Source: Episyrphus balteatus
Lineage: Eukaryota > Arthropoda > Insecta > Diptera > Syrphidae
NCBI RefSeq assembly: GCF_945859705.1
Contig: NC_079138.1
Span: 7,068,001 to 7,132,000 of the forward strand
Direction of reading: 5' to 3'
DNA length: 64,000 nucleotides
How positions within the stretch are numbered: the stretch's first letter is position 1; the number at the start of each line of letters is the position of its first letter. Below are positions 1 to 12,545 of the stretch, one piece after another. Both the position numbers and the translations under genes were made by a program. Under the pieces are notes generated by a model that saw only the letters and a list, made by a program, of their open reading frames with translations, made no database searches and was not told the origin of the DNA.

Positions 1-367
1 TGCATCTGAAACAAAACTGGTATTCAAATGCGAAAGAAAATATAAAACAAAAATAATGAAAAAGTAGGTTCCTCAGAAGAACTTGAATTTGCTAATAACT
101 ATTGCCCATCTGATCCCTCTTTTACAAACTACTACTAATTTTGCATAATTATAACTGTCAGACAGACTATTTGTGATATTGGTGGTGAGAGAATGATAAA
201 TTTAAGGGAAAGTTGGGGCCAGTGTAAATAAGAGAAAAGAATGGGAATTAAGGATAAGGATGCCCCTCATTTTAAACAAGACAGCATTTTAATGAGTATA
301 GAGTATACAAGGGGTCAAAAGTTTTTAAATTTATTAAAGGTAATAGAATGTGTTTTATTAAAGATAA
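1..367. other. Non-coding, nothing recognised
   Basis: AT-rich sequence without a credible ORF. If the ATPase gene extends leftwards this is intronic, but no exon encoding its N-terminal membrane hairpin was found. Confidence 0.4.
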
Positions 368-865
368 CACTGGTCAACAAAATCGAACCTTTTTTTATGT
401 TTTTTGAAGTTTCTTAATTTTTTTTTACTAATTCGGCATCGCTGATTTTAAATCTGCCCTCAGTTCTTTTAATGAGATTTTATAACGGGAATATCTCGAA
501 AACTCGAGGTGATAGAAATGTTCTGATTTCAGCACACCCAAAACATTAAGAAAAAATATTATTTTGTTCCTGAAACCAAAACACTATAAGCTGGGGAAAT
601 AGTTAACAAGTACACAGAAAGAAATCGACTATCGAGATTCGAGATTTTATTACGGGAATATCTCAAAAACACATGCTAATAGAAAAATTTTGATTTCGGA
701 TTCGAATTCAACACATCCAAATCCATCAAAAAAAATCGATTATTGAGATTTTGTAACGAGAATATCTCGAAAACGCAAGCGGTAGAAAATTTTTGACTTC
801 AGCACCCCAAAAAACTTCGGAAAAGCTTGTCAAGCTTCGAAAAACAAAACCCTTGTTGCCCAGTG
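368..865. mobile_element. MITE, CACTGGTCAACAA termini, copy 1
   Basis: Starts CACTGGTCAACAA and ends with the imperfect inverse TTGTTGCCCAGTG, flanked on both sides by TAA (365-367 and 866-868). Inside are three divergent direct repeats of about 120 bp around the phrase GGGAATATCTCGAAAAC. No coding capacity. Shares termini with 3036-3370 and, more distantly, 32995-33762. Confidence 0.75.
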
Positions 866-2055
866 TAATAGAAAATTATCTTTGGTCTGACTTAAAACTT
901 CGGTGTAAAACTATACAAAATTTATTGGAAATTTTCAAATCATAATCAGTAAAATAAAAGGAGTGCAATGCCTTTAGCACATTTGCAAATTTTGAAAATT
1001 GTCTATTAACTTTTACAGTTTTACCGAAGTTTTAAGTAAGACATTTCAAAACTACTCGTAATTTATCGATATTTTGTATGAAAACATTGAAAATTAATTC
1101 GGCACGGGTTAATATGATGATAAAGATTTGAAACTTTGGAAATATTTTTTTTTTTTTATTATTTAGAAATTTTTGAGCTTGTTTACTTATTAAAATTCAG
1201 TCATATTCAAAATAAGGAACACCCTACAAATAATTTCGCAAATTATATAATTTCGAATTTCAAATCGAATTTTTTAATTTCAAATTCAAACTGACCTAAT
1301 TTTCGAAATTATCTCATTTAGTCTGTAGTGAAATAGGGTTTTAACTCTTGAGAAACAGTAGTTATACTGAAACCATATTTGGGTAAAATCGAAGGAAGAA
1401 ATAAGGCCTTGTGTGTATTGTACTCATTTGGTTTCAGTATAACTTTTGTTTTTAAAAAAATTATAAGCGTCTAGTATTTGAAATCGCAGGGGAAAATCTT
1501 TGATGGAACCAGGCGCTCATAACAACTACAGTTTGGTCCCAGAGAATTATCGCAGATTAAAAGAGATGTGCTAAGTAAATTGATTTTTTTTTCTCCTGAA
1601 TAAACAATAGATTTTATGAAAACGTCGTCGGCGTTATCTATAGATTTTTATAAATATCGAAAGCTTATAATTTCATTCAATTAATAATTTTCATCATGCA
1701 AATTGAAGTATAACAAATAAATTACAATCCTATCTGTTTTATTTTTATCTTGATGGTTATTTTTAGAATAATACACCAAATCACACTACAAAATAAATTG
1801 TTGACTGTTATATATGTTATCGAGTTTAAAGATTTATAATAATATCTATGGAAATTAACTTAAGAATACACTTCAAGTCATATAAAATGTAAATGATAAA
1901 ATCTGCAATAAAATATGAAAAACGTCATACAATTTATGATGAATGTATTTTAATATAATCTGGATGTCAAAATTTCATCAAAAACATTTTAAAAACCTTT
2001 TAATGAATGATTAAGATTTGCAATCATAAATAATTGACAAATAAGTTGATGAGTT
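866..2055. other. Non-coding stretch with one small hairpin
   Basis: No gene seen. Around 1360-1450 AGTTATACTGAAACCA recurs in inverse orientation (TGGTTTCAGTATAACT), a small hairpin element. The remainder is featureless AT-rich DNA. Confidence 0.4.
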
Positions 2056-2149
2056 TTATTGAAAATATATATTTCTGTTGCTAAACTTTTTATTTGATGA
2101 TTTCATAAAGTTTATTGGCACATGGGAGGTTTGGGAGAAGGACAGAATT

Positions 2150-2285
2150 CCGAAATCCAAAATCCATAAAGCCCAAAATCCCGAAAACCCAGAATCCCGA
2201 AAACTTAAAATCCCGAGAACCCAGAATCCCAAAAAACTAAAATTTCGAAAACCCAAAATCCAGAAAGGCCAAAATCCCGAAAATA
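2150..2285. repeat. Degenerate minisatellite, AAAATCCCGAAAACCC-like units
   Basis: About eight imperfect head-to-tail units of 14-17 bp, alternating AAAATCCCGA and AACCCAGAATCCC. It produces open frames on both strands that are composition artefacts. Confidence 0.8.
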
Positions 2286-2499
2286 AAACAGAAAAAATAA
2301 AAAACTCTTCAAAATTGTGTTTCACTGAAATTTTAACTGAAACATAAAATTAAGACCAATTAAAAAACAATTTAAACATACAACCAACTTAAACATACAA
2401 ACCAACTCTTTTTGTGTTTACACTCATTGTTCGTGAAAATAGAACTGGTAAATCAGAGCTAACAGAATTTAAACAAATGAAAAAAGTCGTGGTTACATT

Positions 2500-2790
2500 G
2501 ATTTTACATTCGATTAACGAAAATAACGATGTTGCAAGTGTGCTAGCCAAACGGTTTTTTCCTTCAAGAAATACACTAGCCCAAAAAATTAAAGGAACAA
2601 AAAAAAATCGTGATTTTTTTTATTGATTTTCGATAGGCTGTATCTCAGTAAAAAATGATCGCATCATGTTTTACATGCTTTTTATTTTGTCATTATGCGA
2701 TCATTTTTAGTGAGATACAGCCTATCGAAAATCAATAAAAAAAATCACGATTTTTTGTTGTTCGCTTAATTTTTTGGGCCGCTTCATCCA
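2500..2790. repeat. Inverted repeat made of two head-to-head retrotransposon 3' tails
   Basis: Sequence from about 2580 to 2663 (CGATAGGCTGTATCTCAG and flanks) is repeated in inverse orientation at 2697-2780 around a 33-bp spacer. The same sequence lies at 59840-59960, directly beyond the 3' end of the retrotransposon remnant there, and a diverged copy is at 42270-42390. The upstream frame ends NTLAQK...KKNRDFF, comparable with NTAAQQN at the 3' end of that retrotransposon ORF. Confidence 0.65.
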
Positions 2791-3035
2791 AAATACTTCT
2801 GTGAATACCGCGCAAAAAATCCCATGCTTTGTAAAGTAAAGAATTATTTTAGAATATAATTTGAACACTTATTTACCTGTAGTTGACATTATTTAGAAAA
2901 ATTATAATTTTGACGATATTTTTCAAAAGTTCAAAAATTTTACCTCAAAATTTACAAAAACTCGAATTTTCATAGTTCCTAAAAAGCACGAAAAAAATTT
3001 TTTTTTTTTAAATCCAGAAAAGGTCGATTAGAAAA

Positions 3036-3370
3036 CACTGGTCAACAAGGTTTTTGTTACAGACACCAACATATACTTTTCTATAGGTTTTTTGGGTGCT
3101 GAGCTCGAATCCGAAGTCAGAACAATTCTACCACATCACGTTTTAGATATAATCCCGTTAGAAAATCAAAAATGCCGCTTTTTTACCATGTTTTCGAGAT
3201 TATTTCTTAGCTTTTGGTTATTTGTTTTAAATAAATTTGTAACGGTTTCTAATAGAGCTAAATCTTGTCTTTCTAAATCCGTTTAAATCTTTTAAAAATC
3301 TCTTATATTCTTTGAGAAATCTGAAATTGAAATCAACGTGTTTGGTATATCTCATATTTGTTGACCAGTG
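3036..3370. mobile_element. MITE, CACTGGTCAACAA termini, copy 2
   Basis: CACTGGTCAACAA at the left is mirrored by TTGTTGACCAGTG at the right; 335 bp. Internally related to copy 1 (the phrase around GAATCCGAAGTCAGAA). A target duplication is not clear. The 64-codon open frame inside is not a gene. Confidence 0.75.
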
Positions 3371-4132
3371 TAATTTAACTATCTCTTCAAATCTGTTTTT
3401 AGTTTAATTAAATTTATAATCAGTTATGTTCCAGAAGTGTTCAAACATGACGTTGCGAAATGATAATGTATGTACCAACACATGGACACGTGATTGAAGT
3501 TACACTTGTTTCTCATAGGCAGGGCTACCTAAGTAAATTAAAAAAAAAGAGGCCACAAAACCACAAAAGAGGACTTCGAGCCAAATAGAGGCCTAAATCA
3601 AAAAGAGTTTAAACTAAAATAAAATACATGACAGTACATACTAGCAATAGGAAATGAATAAATATAAACTAGGTTTCATACTTTAAAATGTTTCAAGTAA
3701 AGCCATTTCCTTTTTTATGCATATCACCCAGAGTCGCAAAAAATTGCTGATATACTTTTAGTAGCTAAAAATTCTGAAAATAAAATTCAATTTGAAAATT
3801 CAATGTGAATTTTAATATTCTAAAGGAATTTGTTTAAATTCAATCGCTCCACTTAAAATAAAAATAATTTGAATAATTTTTTATTATTTTTGTTATTTTT
3901 TCTTCGTTATCACCTTAGCACATTTCAACTTTACCAATCCCCAATTAAATTAATTTTTTTATATAGGTAATTTACGCGCACTCATAATATGTTAGCACCC
4001 ATCAAACTATGTTAGCGATGTACATTTGTCTTAAATGTTTTGATATTGAATTTATATATCTAATTGCCAATTATTTTCTATTATTAAATAAAATATCAAA
4101 AAACCGAAAATTATGTTTCTTCAAAAATTTAG
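3371..4132. other. Non-coding, probable intron 5' of the first recognised ATPase exon
   Basis: AT-rich sequence with no recognised repeat; ends in TTTAG, a plausible acceptor at 4132 for the exon encoding SVHFSSGVFK. Confidence 0.4.
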
Positions 4133-7100
4133 AAACATGCAAAAGGGATCAAAATTGGTTAGCAGCCATCTTTTAATGGACAACGAAATAGACGAAAAAA
4201 ACTTTCACTTATCGGTTCATTTTTCATCAGGTGTATTCAAACGTAAGATATTTATTTTTTTTTTTTTAATAAATAAATAACTATAATTTTGTTTTGTATA
4301 ACTAAATTTATCTACTCTAGATACTGATAGTGTTCGTGTGATTTTATGCAAGCAATTGCGTTATGTTTGGGATGCCCAAAGCCAAACATTCATCAAACTT
4401 ACAGGTCTGGATGTTGATATTCCAAGCACATACTTACATCATGTCCGTGGCTTAACTGCTCATGAACAATTTGCTAGACGCATAGTTTATGGTTTGAATG
4501 AAATTACAGTACCATATAAAGGAGTTGTAACATTGCTATTTCTGGAGGTCCTTAATCCGTTTTATGTATTTCAAATCTTCTCTGTGATCCTTTGGTTCTC
4601 CTATAATTACTATTATTATGCTGTTGTGATAATATTTATGTCAGCATTTGGAATAACTATGTCAATCATTCAAACTAAAAAGGTTTGTCTGTGTTATTGT
4701 TATCCCACTTCTGATTCTAATATTCTTTTTTTTTTCAATTTTCTTTTTAATAATAATAATAAAGAATCAAGATGCACTTTATAGCACAGTTCAAAATTCT
4801 GATTGTGCTCAAGTATTAACCGAAAATGGAGATGTCAAAGATATAAAAACCAAATATCTAGTACCAGGTGATATTATTGAAATACCATCAACGGGTTGTA
4901 CTTTGCAATGCGATGCTGTATTACTCTCAGGAAATTGTATTCTCGATGAATCAATGCTAACAGGTAGGTTTATTTTTGTTAATGTCTACGATGCTGTTGC
5001 GCTTTTGCTACCAGTTAACAATTTTGCTTTTATATAAAGCTTTATAGAAGCAAAGTTATAAGTCAAGTTGGGATTGTTATTATAAATAAAATTTTTGCAG
5101 GTGAAAGTGTTCCTGTTACAAAAACTCCGCTACCAATTAAACGTGATTTGATATTTGAAAAGAAAGAACATAGCCGGCATACACTATTTTGTGGCACAAA
5201 AGTTATCCAAACCCGATATATTGGCTCGGAAAAAGTGTTGGCAATTGTTATCAATACGGGTAATATCACTGCCAAAGGCGGATTGATTCGATCGATTCTC
5301 TATCCTCCACCGGTTGATTATAAATTCGAACAGGATTCATATAAATTTATTGCAATACTTGGTCTGATAGCATTTGTTGGATTTTTCTATACACTTATTA
5401 CCAAGGTATTTTCTTGGAACTTTTAAAACATCTCAACCTTATTACCTATTCGTTTCATTTTAAGATTCTTCGAGGTGTGGATGCTGTTAAAATCGCTGTG
5501 GAATCATTGGATTTGATAACAATTGTTGTGCCTCCAGCGCTTCCAGCTGCCATGACTGTTGGTCGCTTTTACGCCCAGCAGCGTCTTGAGAAAAAGAATA
5601 TATTTTGTATATCCCCACGATCGATAAATGTCTCTGGGAGTATCGATTGTGTTTGTTTTGATAAAGTTTGTTTTTCTAACAATGTTTTTTTTTTAAATTA
5701 TTTTGTTTAAACTCGATTTTTCTTTTTTGCCTAAAATACAGACTGGAACTCTGACTGAAGATGGTCTGGATATGTGGGGAGTGGTACCAAAATCACAAAC
5801 CAACTATTTTCAAATTGCTCTCAAACAAATTGATCGATTACCTGTTGACCATTTTCTATTTGGTATGGTAACTTGTCATTCGATTACTATAATGAATGGT
5901 GAGAAAAAGGGTGATCCCTTGGATCTTAAGATGTTTGAATCAACTGGATGGATTTTGGAGGATGCCAATGTACCTGATGGCAATAAATATGACTTGCTAT
6001 TTCCCACTATTGTGCGGCAGCCTAAATCAAGTGAGTACCTATTTTTAATATTATGTCATTTTACATATTTTAAATTAAAACAAAAAAATGGAAACGTCAC
6101 GTACAGATAGAGGGCTTGAAATTATGATCGCAAGTAACAATTTTGCTTCTATTAAGCCTTACAGAAGCTACGATTGCATTTGTAAAACTTTATAGAAGCA
6201 AACTTGTTAGCTGGGATGTCTAAGAACAATTTTAAATTTGAAAAATCTTGTTAAATATTATGTTAACTTGGCACATAAAAAAAAAAAATTATCACTTATA
6301 AAAACTTTAGTAAGCGAAAGTAAATTTTATTTTACAGATCGAGTTAGCACGGATAGCATTGAAGAAGAGATCGAAGATTTTCACAGAGGATCCGTGGACG
6401 ACCTTCTAGCTGATGTAGGTGGATCAAATGACATCGGTATTGTGCGAGAGTTCCCATTTACATCAGCCTTGCAACGAATGTCTGTGATCACACGTCGCCT
6501 AACCGATAATCATTTCAATGTTTATTGCAAAGGCTCCCCAGAAATGATTCACACCTTGTCCGATCCTTCAACCATTCCGGACAACTATTTCGCCCAATTG
6601 GATGTGTATGCTCAGCAAGGTTTTCGTATAATAGCTTTAGCTTACAAGCCATTGGAAAAGAAAATGACATATCCAAAGGTGCAACGAGTCGGTCGTGATA
6701 AGATTGAATGTGATTTGGAATTTTTGGGTTTTGTGATATTGGAGAATCGTTTGAAGCCCGACACAACTGAAGTCATTAAATGTCTGACATTGGCGAATAT
6801 TCGAACGATCATGGTAACAGGGGATAATATTTTAACAGCCTTAAGTGTGGCCAAAGATTGTGGCATTGTGGGAAAGAAACAAAGTGTAATAACAGTCAAT
6901 ACGAGAATAAGTGCAGATAATCCTAATAAACACGAGCTCTATTATAATTTGATTGGTGCTGTTACACCCAACGAGCCAGCACAAAATGGCAATGGTGATA
7001 TTTGTTCACTCAACACTCACAGCAGTAGTATTGGCAGTTTAGAAACTTGTGACACATGGACACATAGAGATGTTGAATTGGGATTGACAGATCTAACACC

Positions 7101-8994
7101 AACTGCTGAAACCAATGGAAAATCGATATTTGACGAGAAGAAAATGTTTCCCGATTTGCCAAGTAATAATTATCGTTTTGCCATGGTTGGCAAAACATGG
7201 TCCATAGTTCGTGAGCATTTTCCCGAGTATGTGCAACAGTTTGTGACACGAGGAGCGATTTTTGCTCGCATGTCACCGGATCAGAAGCAATCACTTATTA
7301 TGGAATTACAAGAAGTCAATTATTATGTGGCCATGTGCGGTGATGGGGCAAATGACTGTGGAGCCCTCAAAGTTGCTCATACTGGCATATCGCTGTCTGA
7401 GGCAGAATCGTCGATTGCATCGCCTTTTACATCACGCAATCCGACAATTGCTTGCGTACCAAATGTCATACGAGAAGGTCGAGCTGCTTTGGTAACGTCA
7501 TTTGGAATTTTTAAATACATGGCCGCCTACTCACTAGTTCAATTCATATCTGTATTGATTCTTTATTCGATTGATTCAAATCTTACGGACAAACAATTTT
7601 TATATATTGATCTTGGCCTTATATCAATTTTCGCCTTCTTCTTTGGTAAAACCCAGGCTTATGATGGGCCACTTGTTAAACAGCCACCACTCAATTCTCT
7701 TATATCAATTACACCCATGGCTTCCATTATTCTCCATTTACTTGTGGTGATTGCCTTTCAAGTAGCCGGTTGGTTCTATTTACTCAATCAGAGCTGGTTT
7801 TTCCCCTTCCAACCCGATCCCGATCCGGAAGGCAATCATTTGGGATGTCTGGAAAATTATACAATGTTTGTCATATCGTGCTTCCAATATATTATCTTGG
7901 CATTTGTATTCTCCAAAGGCGCACCCTATCGCAAGTCAATCATATCCAATATACCATTTTGCTTAAGTCTACTCGTTAATTTGTCATTTGTTATCTATAT
8001 GACTCTCTATCCGGCACAATGGTTAATTGACAGCTTTGAGCTTGTAATGCCGCCTGATCAAAATTTCCGTTACTTATTGATTATCTATGGTGCTGTCAAC
8101 TTTATCATCAGTTTAATTCTCGAAGCTGTGGTTGTTGAGTATTTGTTATTCAAAAAAATACGTCATCATTTCCATAATATCGAAAAATCTCATCGTAAAT
8201 ATTTGGCTATCGAAAATGAATTACGAAGAAATACAAAATGGCCGCCGCTCTCTGATTTTTCAAATGTCATTTCCAATGAATATGACAAACCATCACCAAC
8301 TTCATACGCCGAAATTAGTGCTGAACATCAAATTGACATGAAAGCACCAGAAAATAGTGTACTTAATAGCTTCTTTGATGTGGTTAAAGTTGGTCCCAAT
8401 CAACATGACAAACAACAAGATGCTGATGAAAATATGAGTTTGTCTGATATTTATTCGGAATCATGTTACGAATCGGCAATTAATGAAGAAACTATTTTCG
8501 ATGGATTCTCTTCGGAAAACGATAATAGTTTGGCTTGTAGCCAACAAAGTATAATGGATACAAATTCTTCGTCAAATAATATACGCTTTGCAAACAATAT
8601 TCATTCCTTAGCAGCATTACCATCTTCTTCGCAAAGTTCATCGCCTTCACCTAGATTACCCCTGTCTTTGCCAATTTCGTCACCTACTCCACCACCTCCC
8701 CAATCACAACCACAACTGCCGCTTGTCACAAATGATTCCTTGCAAACTCTCCAACTTCTCAATCATAATAAATTAATAAATTTTTCGCCGGTGGTGCCGC
8801 CAGTATCGTCGAATAAAATTGACTTTGACTATAATCAGCAGAATTCCGACTCGTCATCGCCTTTTACTACTAATATAAATATCAATACAAATACAAATAA
8901 TCCAGCAGCATCAATTCAGCCAATTCAGCCAACTCAGCCTGAGTTAAATTTAGCAAGTATTCAATTTAAAAAATCATTTCGAGTGGAAAGCTGA
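4133..8994 (+). CDS. P5B-type cation/polyamine-transporting ATPase, ATP13A family (5' incomplete)
   Basis: Exons: 4133-4242, 4321-4682, 4765-4963, 5101-5405, 5465-5665, 5742-6030, 6338-8994 (stop TGA). All junctions are GT-AG and phases agree; from the Met at 4137 there are 1372 codons. P5 hallmarks are visible: LNPFYVFQIFSVILW in the first transport helices, LVPGD, ESMLTGESVPV, the PPALP motif typical of P5B, the phosphorylation loop DKTGTLTEDG split between exons 5 and 6, and the hinge MCGDGANDCGALK. Hydrophobic helices follow, then a Ser/Pro/Asn-rich cytosolic tail of about 250 residues. Family members work in lysosomal or endosomal membranes. The first exon reads SVHFSSGVFK, as I recall for the fly CG32000 product, so it is internal: about 120 upstream residues, including the first membrane hairpin, were not found and probably lie left of the window. 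Closest relative by memory: CG32000 (anne boleyn). Confidence 0.93.
5011..5079. repeat. Short hairpin repeat in ATPase intron 3
   Basis: AACAATTTTGCTT...ATAAAGC followed by GCTTTATAGAAGCAAA forms a hairpin. A longer relative sits in a later intron of the same gene (6133-6221), with CTTGTTAGCTGGGA at its right end. Likely a tiny non-autonomous element; ends not certain. Confidence 0.5.
6133..6221. repeat. Short hairpin repeat in ATPase intron 6
   Basis: Related to 5011-5079: AACAATTTTGCTTCTATTAAG at the left, CTTTATAGAAGCAAACTTGTT at the right in inverse orientation, around a short spacer. Confidence 0.5.
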
Positions 8995-10560
8995 AATCTG
9001 CTGCCACGCAAATTTGCGCATTTCCTACGTTGTATTATTTATTTGTTATAATTTATGTATGTAATTTTTAGTATATATATGTATATGTATAGCATATCTT
9101 ATTTTTTTTTCTTCTTCTATAAAACAAAACTAAAAAAAAAAAAATAGACAATAGGAAAAAATAATTCGAGTTTATTATTACGCATGGTTAAAATTATAAA
9201 TATTACAATATTTTTATTGTTGAGTTAATTAAAAAAACAAAAATAAAATTCCTAAGAAACTAGTTACTTTATTGTAGAAAACACATGATTTGTAAAAGAG
9301 TGTTAGTCTCTAACTAACAATGGAAACTATAATGGAAAATAAAAATACGATTGTACTTAAAAATAAATTTATTATTTAATACGCGCAATAGTATTTTTTT
9401 TAGTTTAAATATTTAATAAAATCCATTTTTTGTTTTTTTAATAAAATTAAATTAAAATTAAACAAAACAAAAAAATTGTTTCAGAATCGTAAATAAACGC
9501 ACAAACAAATATTTTCTTTGAATAATTGTTCCTTTTCTTTATTAATTTTTGATTGATTCTTTTCAAAAAAAAAAACTTGAACAATAGTATCAACCAGTGC
9601 CTCAAGTTGCTACGACTGTATATACATAAATCGATTACAATGCAATAATATAAAATTAAAAAAAAAAAAAAACATTTTTTGCAAAAATATTTATATGCAT
9701 ACATTTTACGTTGTAGAAGAGAAAATAAAAAAGAATTGCATGCTTTAAGGATAGATACCAAAATAATAATAATAAAAAACAAAAAAATCATATCCCATTC
9801 TTTTATTATATAAAAATATATTTATATCGAAAAGAAAGAAAGGAAAAGGAAAAAAATTAAACGAATAACAGTTGATTACAGAAGCAGTTTACCATAAATT
9901 TTCGTTTAATTTTAAAGTTATTACAAAAAAAAAAAGAAATAAAACAAAATACAAAACTTATCGAAATACCAGAAAACTCCTATTGTAAAATCTTATTTGT
10001 ATTATATACGTATATATATTATAAAAATTTTTTCAATTATAATTATAACAGAAAACGAAAACGAAAACATATATATTTCAATTTTTATATATAAATGTTT
10101 ACTTAATTTTCTTGTTATTTTTATTTCATTTTTTTTTTGTACTTTTATTGAATGACCCTTTTGATCCTATGATGTTTTTTTTTTATTACATTTTTGTGTA
10201 TACAATTTTTTATATATCTATAAATATTATCTATGAATTTTATTTGTTTCATTATATTTAAAAACCAATAGCAGATAATTTGTTTAGAAAAAGAAAGAAA
10301 ACGTAAATGAAATATTATTGATTAAAAAAAAATTAAAACAAAAAAAATCTATGATAAATAAAACTGAATTATTTATTGTGAAAAGCAAAAATAGTTCAGA
10401 GTGTACTGAAGGAAAAAAATATTAGTCAAGTTCTAACAAAATTTAAGATAAATAAACAAAACAAAAAATGAGCAAAACAATTTACCATATATCACCAAGA
10501 TACAAGAATTTATGTTTATTCTATCGAAATAAAAACAAAACACACAAAATCTTTCTAGTC
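8995..10560 (+). other. Probable 3' UTR and downstream flank of the ATP13A gene
   Basis: Very AT-rich sequence after the ATPase stop codon, with no credible ORF and none of the dispersed repeats seen elsewhere. AATAAA hexamers near 9242, 9361, 10363 and 10451 are candidate polyadenylation signals; which one is used cannot be told. Extent is inferred from where transposon-like sequence begins (about 10740). Confidence 0.4.
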
Positions 10561-11099
10561 ATTATTTTCTTGTTTTTTTTTACATTTCAGCAACCAGACC
10601 TCAAAGAAACTTTTGACTTTCAGTTATGAATAGAGCTTAAAGAGACATTTCTTTTGATGTATCTCTTGTTGGATTTGGAGGACTTTTTTTTAAAATGCAT
10701 CATTTTTAAGCACTTAAAAGCTTGGCAGTCAAAGGGTTAAGAGATACCTTTTCCAAAAGTCAGAATTTTACACTTAATTTTTAATTTCAAATCAAGTTAT
10801 TTCAATGAATAGTTTTTGAAATAATCGAATTCAAAGTCAAAAATTGTAAAAAAAAAAAAGCTTAGAAAAACACATTGAATACTATTTTTGTTAAGACTGT
10901 CGATTTTAATACAAAATTGTTTGATAAAGTAAATTGCCCAAATTGATTTCTGATCAAACACTGAAAACCGCATGTTTCTCTTTCTATGCCTTATACTTTT
11001 TGAGAAAATTGAAAAACACGAAAACTACTTTTTTACCTGATTTTTTAATTTTTTAGTGTTTTCGATAAATTTGGCATTACAGTGACACCATTAAAAAGG

Positions 11100-12274
11100 T
11101 AGGGGAAGTGGGGGCAGACCACCTATGGGGACAAGACAGTTTTTGTACTATGTTTAATGAAAAAAAGTAAAATTGGCAACACTTGCAATATAAAATAGGT
11201 GCCTTTTGGTATGATCGATCACGACTGTAAGTTTTAGCAAGTTCAGTTGAGACGCCGCGCCGTAACTCTTACGGTAAATTTTGTGATTTTTCAATAAATT
11301 GTCATAGTTCTGTTGCATTTTTAAAACTTTTGACTTTTCCTTTTTTAACACTCTGTAGACACAAATCTTTTTTGTGACGTGATAGGCACACGGGTGCGAA
11401 TTTGGTTTATACTTTTTCATGTCGCTAGAACTTTTTTCAGTCACAATATTTTATAGAGAATCAAGTATGAAATTGATGTAGAATATTCCGAAGAATTCGA
11501 ATATTGTATTCACAATTAAAAAAAAAAAATATTTTTACCCTTATAAAGAGACTTTTTTGTGACCACTTTTTTGAAAAATCGTGATTTTTTTTATTTTTGT
11601 ACTGCCAAATTCGCACCCGTGTGCCGACAGAGGGTTAATAATAGAAAGTGAATATTCAAAAGTATTTTCTGCGAAAGAAGAAGTCATAAAGATAAATTTA
11701 AAAAAAATAATCTAGAATACAAGATATGATATGACTGGGGCAAGACCGCCCATGGGCGAAAATGGAAACTTTGGTAGCTAAAAAAAGTGAAAAAGGAAAG
11801 TCACCGTAAAAGTTGCCAAAAAGCTAAGTGACTGGCGTCAAATAATACTGTAAGTGATTATTCTGATAAAGAGGACCTTGCAGACAGTATTTGTATCCTC
11901 TGCCATCAACTGTTTTCTGGATCCAATCCAAAAGATCATTGGATTAAGTGCAAAATGTGTACCACAAAGCTTGTGCTAGAGTGAGAACTAATGAAAATAT
12001 AACACACGTGTGTTATTATTGCAAATAGATTGCATTTAAAGAAAAAAAAAAACGGAATTTCAACCAACCAAAACCAACGTTTTTTGTTTGATGTTTTTCA
12101 AAACTTAAATATCTTTTGTTCAATATTTTTTTTTTTTTTAATAATGAAAGTTTCTACAAAAAATAATAAACTAAATGAATAAAAACTTTATTTTATTTTT
12201 AATTAAAAGATGTTTTTTAGTGGTTTTTAATACAGTCAAACACTAAAGGGGCGGTCTTGCCCCCACTTCCCCTA
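11100..12274. mobile_element. DNA transposon remnant, TAGGGGAAGTGGGGGCA termini
   Basis: Terminal inverted repeats TAGGGGAAGTGGGGGCA / GCCCCCACTTCCCCTA bound 1175 bp. A terminus-like phrase recurs near 11738, and a 27-bp inverted pair containing ACACGGGTGCGAATTT lies at 11384-11410 and 11604-11630. The only coding trace is the zinc-finger remnant near 11872-12027. Confidence 0.8.
11872..12027 (+). pseudogene. Frameshifted PHD-like zinc finger, transposase C-terminal remnant
   Basis: One frame reads SICILCHQLFSG...DHWIKCKMC, and after a one-base shift the next reads HKACARV...THVCYYCK and stops at a TAG. Together the spacing C-x2-C, W-x2-C-x2-C, H-x2-C, C-x2-C is that of the PHD-type finger ending some pogo/jerky-like transposases. 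Family assignment is inference; the catalytic part is absent. Confidence 0.6.
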
Positions 12275-12340
12275 TTTGATATTTAATACATAAAGTAAGT
12301 TGAGAGCTTTGTGTATCTCCAAGAAACACACTAGACACCT

Positions 12341-12545
12341 CTCCAGGCAGGCGACAATGTCAATAGCTTTATCTAAAAAGTACCTTGCATGTCCCGCTTC
12401 GCGGGTTTTCAGGATTTTAATTTTACTTTTTGGGATCTCTGGCCCGCTCACGCAACTTCGTTGCTCCGCTTAGGGTATGTAAAGTAGCCAGGCAGACGCC
12501 AATGCCAACAGCGTTTTTATTAAAAGTATTTTGCCTGGTCCCCTT
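12341..12545. repeat. Direct repeat, about 146-bp period
   Basis: CCAGGCAGGCGACAATGTCAA at about 12342 recurs as CCAGGCAGACGCCAATGCCAA near 12489. The unit includes a GC-richer island (CCCGCTTCGCGGG) unusual for the surroundings. No coding potential. Confidence 0.55.

Noticed and set aside
2078..2347. Overlapping open frames on both strands
   Set aside because: Both are products of the 14-17-bp minisatellite at 2150-2285 and have repetitive composition.
4338..4784. ATPase start codon at 4338
   Set aside because: The Met is internal. Upstream exon 4133-4242 splices in phase and encodes a conserved segment, and the 3' part of this open frame runs into intron sequence after 4682.
9447..9791. 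114-codon minus-strand frame downstream of the ATPase
   Set aside because: Composition is that of A/T runs (Phe, Ile, Lys), with no motif.
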